40,480 bases of DNA from Myxococcaceae bacterium (GTDB lineage Bacteria > Myxococcota > Myxococcia > Myxococcales > Myxococcaceae), in contig JAFGNZ010000287.1 in the NCBI GenBank assembly GCA_016926755.1, positions 1 through 40,480 of the forward strand, read 5' to 3'. A program made the translations under genes and the position numbers. Numbering within the stretch: position 1 is the stretch's first letter; each line of letters opens with the position of its first letter. A model generated the notes under the pieces. The model saw only the letters and a program-made list of their open reading frames with translations. It was not told the DNA's origin and made no database searches. Positions 35,691-40,480 of the stretch are shown piece by piece.

Positions 35691-36598
35691 CCACCTCGAG
35701 CAGGAGTGCTCCCGGCCTTCCACGCCGCGTGGAACCGGGAGAGTGACTCGGAGAGCGACAGGGGCTTCGCCGCGAGCAGGGCCCGCGCCTTGTCCGTCTT
35801 CAGCCCGCTGCGCAGCGGCCGCGGCGCGGGCAGCTTCAGGTCCGCCATCCTCGAGGGCGTGATGAGGCGCGGGTCGAACCCGAACACCCCGCACAGCGCC
35901 CGGCCGAAGGTGACGCGATCCAGCACCTCGCCGCCGCAGGTGTTCCAGGTGCCGCCCAGCTTGCGCGAGCCCAGCTCCACCAGCATCGCCGCCACGCTCT
36001 CGGCCAGGCTGGGCGAGACGAGCTGATCCTCGAAGAGCTTCACCGGCTGCTGCTTCTCCAGGGCGCCCACCAGCCACGCGCCGAAGTTGAGGCGGCCCGC
36101 GGGCGGCCAGCCGTACACCACCGCCGTGCGGGCGATGGCGCACCCGGGGGCGAAGATCCGGGCGGCCTGCTCACCCATGTGCTTGGTGACAGCGTAGACG
36201 CCGCGAGGGTTGGGCCGGGCCTCCTCGTCATACGGCCCGTGGTCGCCATCGAAGACGTAGTCCGTGGAGACGTGGACCAGGTGCGCCCCCACCCTCGCCG
36301 CGCCCCGCGCCACGGCCGCCGCCGCGGTGACGTTGGCCGCATAGGCCTGCTCCGGGTTCTTCTCGCAGGCGTCCACCTCCGTCATGGAGGCGCAGTGGAT
36401 GATGACCTCGGGAGCCGCGGACTCGATGGCGGTGAGCACGTCCGCCTCGAGCGAGAGCTCCACCCCGATGTAGCGATACGCCCCGCCCCCGCGCTGCCCG
36501 CCCCGCCCGAGCCCCACCACCGGGTGCCCGGCCTGCGCCAGCTGCGCGCAGACGCGGCTGCCGACCAGCCCATTGGAACCCGTGACGAGGAAGCGCAT
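35687..36598 (-). CDS. rfbD: dTDP-4-dehydrorhamnose reductase
   Basis: Final step of dTDP-L-rhamnose synthesis: NAD(P)H-dependent reduction of the 4-keto group. 303 residues, RmlD family (extended SDR). TGSNGLVGS forms the cofactor-binding motif at residues 6-14; VSTDYVFDG carries the catalytic Thr, and Tyr135/Lys139 form the YxxxK pair (YAVTK). The C-terminal [13 protein letters not shown] is family-typical. It begins 25 nt after the rfbB stop and overlaps rfbA by four bases. Confidence 0.94.
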   Translation of the reverse strand: MRFLVTGSNGLVGSRVCAQLAQAGHPVVGLGRGGQRGGGAYRYIGVELSLEADVLTAIESAAPEVIIHCASMTEVDACEKNPEQAYAANVTAAAAVARGAARVGAHLVHVSTDYVFDGDHGPYDEEARPNPRGVYAVTKHMGEQAARIFAPGCAIARTAVVYGWPPAGRLNFGAWLVGALEKQQPVKLFEDQLVSPSLAESVAAMLVELGSRKLGGTWNTCGGEVLDRVTFGRALCGVFGFDPRLITPSRMADLKLPAPRPLRSGLKTDKARALLAAKPLSLSESLSRFHAAWKAGSTPARGG

Positions 36599-36623
36599 GC
36601 AGGTGCTCCAGTCCGTGCGAGGG

Positions 36624-37643
36624 CTAGCCCTTGAGGCGAGCGCGGTACTGGGTCTCGAAGTACTGGCGGTACGCGCCGCTCATCACGCGCTCCCACCAGG
36701 AGGGGTTGTCCACGTACCAGCGGACCGTCTCGGTGAGCCCCTGCTCGAAGGTGTGCGCCGGAGTCCACCCCAGCTCCGCCTTGATCTTCGACGGATCGAT
36801 GGCGTAGCGGCGATCGTGCCCCGGCCGATCCTTCACGAACTTGATGAGGGCCGGCGGCTTGCCGAGCAGGCCGAGGATGGCCTTGACGATCTCGATGTTC
36901 TTGCGCTCGGCGCCGCCGCCGATGTTGTAGACGTCGCCGGCGTTGCCCTTCTCCAGCACGGCCAGGAGCGCGGCGCAGTGGTCCTCCACGTGGAGCCAGT
37001 CGCGCACGTTGGCGCCGTCGCCGTAGACGGGCAGCGGCTTGTCATGCAGCGCGTTGACGATCATGAGGGGGATGAGCTTCTCGGGGAACTGGTAGCGGCC
37101 GTAGTTGTTCGAGCAGCGCGTGACGACGACGTCCAGGCCGAAGGTGTGGTGGTAGGCCAGGGCGAGCAGGTCCGCGCTCGTCTTGGAGGCCGAGTACGGG
37201 CTGGAGGGCTGGAGCGGGGACTTCTCGGTGAAGGCGCCGGTGGGGCCCAGCGAGCCGTACACCTCGTCCGTGGAGACCATGAGGAAGCGCTTCAGGCCGC
37301 GCGCGCGGGCCGCCTCCAGCAGCCGCTGGGTGCCGAGCACGTTGGTGGCGACGAAGAGCTCGGGGCCGAGGATGGAGCGATCCACGTGGCTCTCGGCGGC
37401 CAGGTGCATGATCGCGTCGATGGAGTGCTGAGCCATCAGGTGCTCGACGAGCTCCTGGTTGCCGATGTCGCCGCGGACGAAGACGTGCTGGGGATCCCCC
37501 TCCAGCTCGGAGAGGTTCTCGAGGTTGCCCGCGTACGTGAGCTTGTCGAGGTTGACGATCTTCCACTCGGGGCGGTGCTTGCGCAGGTACTTCACGAGGT
37601 TGGAGCCGATGAACCCGCAACCACCTGTGACGAGGACGTTCAT
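36624..37643 (-). CDS. rfbB: dTDP-glucose 4,6-dehydratase
   Basis: Second pathway step: converts dTDP-glucose to dTDP-4-keto-6-deoxyglucose with bound NAD+. 339 residues. TGGCGFIGSN is at residues 6-15; the catalytic residues Thr125, Asp126, Glu127 (STDEVYG), Tyr150 and Lys154 (YSASK) are all present, as are RCSNNYGRYQFPEKLIP and YGDGANVRDWLHVEDH. First gene of rfbBDAC. Its leader contains an 8-bp hairpin that would hold the only GGAG-like sequence near the start, so translation may depend on that structure. Confidence 0.97.
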   Translation of the reverse strand: MNVLVTGGCGFIGSNLVKYLRKHRPEWKIVNLDKLTYAGNLENLSELEGDPQHVFVRGDIGNQELVEHLMAQHSIDAIMHLAAESHVDRSILGPELFVATNVLGTQRLLEAARARGLKRFLMVSTDEVYGSLGPTGAFTEKSPLQPSSPYSASKTSADLLALAYHHTFGLDVVVTRCSNNYGRYQFPEKLIPLMIVNALHDKPLPVYGDGANVRDWLHVEDHCAALLAVLEKGNAGDVYNIGGGAERKNIEIVKAILGLLGKPPALIKFVKDRPGHDRRYAIDPSKIKAELGWTPAHTFEQGLTETVRWYVDNPSWWERVMSGAYRQYFETQYRARLKG

Positions 37644-37651
37644 GGACAGCT

Positions 37652-37677
37652 CGGAGGCCAGGAGAGGAGGGCCTCCG
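37652..37677 (-). promoter_or_regulatory. Leader hairpin before rfbB
   Basis: cggaggcc (37652-37659) pairs with ggcctccg (37670-37677), a perfect 8-bp stem with a 10-nt loop, 8 nt upstream of the rfbB ATG. It contains the only purine-rich Shine-Dalgarno-like bases of the leader in its stem. Confidence 0.4.
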
Positions 37678-37704
37678 CGTATCGGAGTAGTCCCCCTGCG
37701 TCAA
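37678..37704 (-). promoter_or_regulatory. Possible sigma-70-type promoter for rfbBDAC
   Basis: TTGACG (37699-37704, minus strand) is a good -35 element. GATACG (37678-37683), 15 nt away, is a poor -10 candidate at short spacing. It lies 35 to 61 bp upstream of rfbB. Confidence 0.3.
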
Positions 37705-37762
37705 GGAAGGGCTGCGGAGGGCTTGTGCCCCCGGTGGGACGAGCGGTAAGGGAGCCCCCATC

Positions 37763-39388
37763 GTGTTCAAGCTCCCGAGCAGGCGTCCGGCCCAGGGCTC
37801 GCGCCTCCCTGCGGTCCACCAGCTGGTCCCGCGCCTGGCCTGGGGGGACGCGGTAGGCAATCAGGTGCGCTACCTCCAGGCGCTGCTGCGCAGCTGGGGC
37901 CACGCCTCGGAGATCTTCGCGGAGCAGTGGGACGAGTCGTGCCGGGAGCAGGCCCGCCCCGCAACGCTGCTACCCCGCTCGCTCTCCGCGGAGGAGCTGC
38001 TGCTGGTGCACCACAGCTTCCAATCGCGGCTGGTGCCCGTGCTGCGGAGGACTCCCGGGCGCAAGGCGCTCGTGTACCACAACATCACGCCCGCCCGGCT
38101 CTTCGAGGGCTTCGATCGCAAGGTGGCCGCGGCGTGCGCTGGAGCCCGGGACGAGCTGCTGGAGCTGCAGCCGCTCATGGAGCGGGCCTATGCCTACTCT
38201 GGCTTCAGCGCGGAGGAGCTACGGGCCGCGGAGTATCCGGCCGTGTCGGTCCTCCCCTTCGCGGTGGACTGGCGGGCGTTCGACGTGGCCCCGGACGAGG
38301 CGCTGAAGACGGAGCTGGAGGATGGCTGCGTCAACATCCTCTTCGTCGGGCGCGCCGTGCCGAGCAAGCGCATCGACGACGTGATGCGCGTCTTCGCGGC
38401 GTACCAGCGGCTCTACCAGCCCCGCAGCCGCCTGCTCATCACCGGCTATCTCAACCGCGAGACGCCCTACGGCACCTACCTCTTCGGGGTGAAGGAGCTG
38501 CTCGGCGCCGAGCGGGTCCAGCTCCTGGGCCGGGTGAGCGCCGCCCAGCTCTCGGCCTGCTATGCGGCCGCCACGGTGTACCTCTCCATGAGCCGGCACG
38601 AGGGCTTTGGTGTGCCCCTGCTGGAGGCGATGTATCGAGATGTTCCCGTGGTCGCCTATGGCGCCGCGGCGGTGCCCGAGACGATGGGTGGAGCGGGCAT
38701 CACCCCCCTGACGGATGCGCCCGAGGAGATCGCCCAGGTGCTCGCCGTGCTCGAGCGCCGGCCGGATCTGCGCCAGCGGATCCTGGATGGGCAGCGGGAG
38801 CGGCTGCGGCCGCTCGGGCAGGAGACGGTGGCGGAGCAGGTCCGAGAGGGGCTCCGGCCGTTCCTGGAAGGCCAGGCGCAGGCACGGGCTGCTGCCTCTG
38901 CTGCTTCCGTCGAGATCGTCTGCCCCACGCTGGCGAGGTGGCCGGATGCGCCCCTGTCCAGGCTGGGCAGGCGGCTCGCGGCGGCGCTCGCTGGCTCACG
39001 CCTCCTCACGCTGCACCCGGCGCCAAGCGCCACTCCTTCCGAGCGACGAGAGAAGGAGGGAGTGTGGCGCTTCACGCCCGATCAGCCTCTGCCCCGGCAT
39101 GGACAGGGCACCCTCCCCGGCTCCTCCTCGCTGGAGACGGCGCTCCGGGTCTCCCGCGCTCCAGTGGTCTTCCTTGGCGTGGAGGCCGAGGTAGCCCGAG
39201 CCGCCCTGCCCCACGTCCACGCGCGGGCCTGGGGTGTCCAGGAAGCAGGCGCCCCCGGCACGCCGAGCGCGGAGGCCACGGCGCTGGGAACTCGGCTGTT
39301 GACCTTGGACGCCGCTGCGCCCGAAGGCACGGTGAGCCGATTGCTAGAAGGACTCTCACACTCGAGGAGCAGCCATGCACGCGGATGA
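37763..39388 (+). CDS. GT4-family glycosyltransferase with extra C-terminal domain
   Basis: Transfers a sugar from an activated donor during surface polysaccharide synthesis; the donor could be dTDP-rhamnose made by the adjacent operon, but that is inferred. 541 residues from GTG 37763, with GGAG at 37751-37754. The N-terminal GT-B half contains VHHSFQSRLVPVL and VYHNITPARLF; the C-terminal GT4 half (~185-365) has FVGRAVPSKRIDDVMRVFA, SMSRHEGFGVPLLEA with the EX7E pair Glu280/Glu288, and VVAYGAAAVPETMGGAG. Residues ~375-541 (Pro/Ala/Arg-rich) are not part of a usual GT4 enzyme and were not recognised. The gene is divergent from rfbB (119-bp gap) and overlaps the next gene by 14 bp. Confidence 0.9.
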   Translation: MFKLPSRRPAQGSRLPAVHQLVPRLAWGDAVGNQVRYLQALLRSWGHASEIFAEQWDESCREQARPATLLPRSLSAEELLLVHHSFQSRLVPVLRRTPGRKALVYHNITPARLFEGFDRKVAAACAGARDELLELQPLMERAYAYSGFSAEELRAAEYPAVSVLPFAVDWRAFDVAPDEALKTELEDGCVNILFVGRAVPSKRIDDVMRVFAAYQRLYQPRSRLLITGYLNRETPYGTYLFGVKELLGAERVQLLGRVSAAQLSACYAAATVYLSMSRHEGFGVPLLEAMYRDVPVVAYGAAAVPETMGGAGITPLTDAPEEIAQVLAVLERRPDLRQRILDGQRERLRPLGQETVAEQVREGLRPFLEGQAQARAAASAASVEIVCPTLARWPDAPLSRLGRRLAAALAGSRLLTLHPAPSATPSERREKEGVWRFTPDQPLPRHGQGTLPGSSSLETALRVSRAPVVFLGVEAEVARAALPHVHARAWGVQEAGAPGTPSAEATALGTRLLTLDAAAPEGTVSRLLEGLSHSRSSHARG

Positions 39389-39824
39389 CCTGCTGGCAGA
39401 CCCGGCGCTGGCCCAGGCCATCTCCGATGAAGCGTCTCGACTGCCCTCTCCACCCGAGGGCACGCGTGAGGCCCTGCGCCAGCAGCTGGAGAACTCGACG
39501 CGCCCCCCTTCGGATGCGGCCTGGCCCGCCGTGCTCCAGGCGCCGCGAGAGAAGAAGGACACCCGCTACGCGGAGCCTGCCACCTCCCATCGGGCGGGGG
39601 TGGGCCCGCTGGTGGTCTTCGCCAAGCGCTCCTTCCGGAGGCTCTTCCAGCCCTTCATCAACGAGGTGATGCGCCGGCAGGTGGAGTTCAACGAGGCCAT
39701 CCTCGACTCGCTGGCGCTGATCTACGAGCAGCAACAGGAGCGAGCGCGCGCGGAAGCCCGCTGGCGTGCGGCGATGGAGGAGCGCCTCGCGAAGCTCGAA
39801 GGCAAGCCGCCACGCGACCAATGA
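39375..39824 (+). CDS. Small coiled-coil protein, unknown function
   Basis: 149 residues. The first 50 are Pro/Asp/Ala-rich; residues ~78-145 are helical and basic then charged (AKRSFRRLFQPFINEVMRRQVEFNEAILDSLALIYEQQQERARAEARW), a likely amphipathic helix followed by a coiled coil. The layout resembles the N-terminal adapter part of some polysaccharide-cluster methyltransferases, but the methyltransferase itself is absent. It starts inside the end of the glycosyltransferase gene (14-bp overlap; GAGGAGC upstream of the ATG), so translation is coupled and a partner role is plausible. No family was recognised. Confidence 0.75.
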   Translation: MHADDLLADPALAQAISDEASRLPSPPEGTREALRQQLENSTRPPSDAAWPAVLQAPREKKDTRYAEPATSHRAGVGPLVVFAKRSFRRLFQPFINEVMRRQVEFNEAILDSLALIYEQQQERARAEARWRAAMEERLAKLEGKPPRDQ

Positions 39825-39829
39825 CAGCA

Positions 39830-39844
39830 ACGCCCGCTGGGCGT
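39830..39844 (+). terminator. Hairpin after the glycosyltransferase/coiled-coil operon
   Basis: acgccc (39830-39835) and gggcgt (39839-39844) form a perfect 6-bp stem with a gct loop, starting 6 bp past the stop codon. No T-tract. It may also serve the convergent right-edge gene. Confidence 0.4.
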
Positions 39845-39876
39845 CTGAGGTGCAGGCCCGAGCACGGCTTGGAGGT

Positions 39877-40480
39877 TCAGGAGCCCCCATTGCCGCGCCA
39901 GCAGGTGGTGGAGCCCCAAGGCATGGGGGACCAGGTGTCGCCCCCACCCTCTTCAGGTGGGCCTGGGAGCCTGCAGCCCTCGAGCCCCCTGTTGCCCGAA
40001 GGCTGTCCGAGGCCCGTGAAGGCAGAGCCGCTCGGGCCACTGCCTGTCGGCGGCGCATGGCGCACAGCTGTCCGACAACCCGTCAGCTTCAGACAGGCCG
40101 CCTCCGCCAGCGCCCCCTCAGCGAACTCAGGCGGGGGACTGCCTGGGGGCTGCAAAGGCACCGGGCCTGTCGGACAAGCAGGCAGCTTCGGACAGGCCGA
40201 GCCCGCCAGCTCGCCCCTGGCCGGCTCGACCTTGGAGCTGTCCAGAGCAGGCGGCTGCAGTGGGGTGGGCGCCTCGGGTACCAACTCTGCCGGGCGCACG
40301 GGCATCAACTTGTGGAGCAGTTGCTCATCGCCGGCCAGCAACAGTGTCGACAGTTGGCACCTCAAGGCCTGGGCATCCCTGTCCCCCAGGGCACCCGCCA
40401 CGTACCGAGCCCACTGGACGACAGCCTCCCTGTCCAGGTGGGGCACCACCCGCGCGGCCATGCCCCAGAAGGAGCGCTCC
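39877..40480 (-). CDS. Open frame cut by the right edge, unknown function
   Basis: The minus-strand frame is open from the edge to TGA at 39877 (201 codons in the window); an internal ATG is at 40461, but ERSFWG before it reads as protein, so the gene probably continues. The first ~65 residues look like a helical domain (VVPHLDREAVVQWARYVAGALGD, LSTLLLAGDEQLLHKLM). The rest is Pro/Gly/Cys-rich and includes two degenerate 33-residue repeats (ACPKLPACPTGP, ACLKLTGCRTAV) encoded by palindromic DNA repeats. The C-terminal ~70 residues may be non-functional or low-complexity. No family was recognised. The codon bias is clear in the N-terminal part and weaker later. Confidence 0.45.
   Translation of the reverse strand, partial: ERSFWGMAARVVPHLDREAVVQWARYVAGALGDRDAQALRCQLSTLLLAGDEQLLHKLMPVRPAELVPEAPTPLQPPALDSSKVEPARGELAGSACPKLPACPTGPVPLQPPGSPPPEFAEGALAEAACLKLTGCRTAVRHAPPTGSGPSGSAFTGLGQPSGNRGLEGCRLPGPPEEGGGDTWSPMPWGSTTCWRGNGGS
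40068..40199. repeat. Two copies of a 33-bp palindromic repeat
   Basis: Copies at 40068-40100 and 40167-40199, offset by exactly 99 bp. Each begins with ctgtcSgacaa and ends with tcRgacaggccg, so each is an imperfect inverted repeat. The core TGTCSGACA is itself a palindrome. Looser CTGTCSG-like copies occur near 39998 and 40044. Confidence 0.55.

Overview
The window is high-GC DNA, dense with genes on both strands, and it looks like a chromosome segment of a myxobacterium, most likely of the Cystobacter/Archangium/Stigmatella/Hyalangium type. The reasons are a DUF2378 protein (a family first described in Myxococcales), an FHA-domain sigma-54 activator next to two Ser/Thr protein kinases, several predicted secreted lipoproteins and proteases, and strong G/C preference at third codon positions. 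The genus is an inference from gene content.

Layout. 1-4578: a Ski2-like DEAD/DEAH helicase cut by the left edge, a divergent short-chain dehydrogenase, and a class I (Fe-S) fumarase. 4579-6090: a decayed stretch with the N-terminal stub of a trypsin-like protease, a small lipoprotein, and what looks like a fragment of an M36 metallopeptidase propeptide. 6091-13202 (minus strand): three large predicted exported proteins in a row: a subtilisin-like protease with a C-terminal somatomedin-B module, a lipoprotein ending in a Hint (hedgehog/intein) domain, and a ~1200-residue lipoprotein with a lipase-like domain that lacks its nucleophilic serine. 13313-15704: an ornithine cyclodeaminase/alanine dehydrogenase homologue and a divergent exonuclease/endonuclease/phosphatase protein fused to DUF4082.

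15827-24939 is a signalling block: an FHA-sigma-54 activator, a lipoprotein/kinase pair behind a sigma-54-like promoter, a 1273-residue kinase-AAA ATPase-TPR protein, and a DUF2378 protein. It could form a phosphorylation-to-transcription circuit, but that is inferred from domains and proximity. 25007-31371 is more housekeeping: a DUF2314 protein, an operon of an MnmC-like methyltransferase with tgt (both acting on tRNA wobble bases), a YbiT-type ABC-F ATPase, and a YihY-family membrane protein. 31497-34028 is a secreted right-handed beta-helix protein made of two copies of the same module.

34255-37643 is a complete dTDP-L-rhamnose operon (rfbB-rfbD-rfbA-rfbC), with 4-nt start/stop overlaps between the last three genes. 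A glycosyltransferase and a small coiled-coil protein diverge from it, so the region supplies and probably uses sugars for surface polysaccharide. The right edge holds an open minus-strand frame of unknown function containing two copies of a palindromic 33-bp DNA repeat. No rRNA, tRNA, CRISPR array, transposase or phage gene was recognised.
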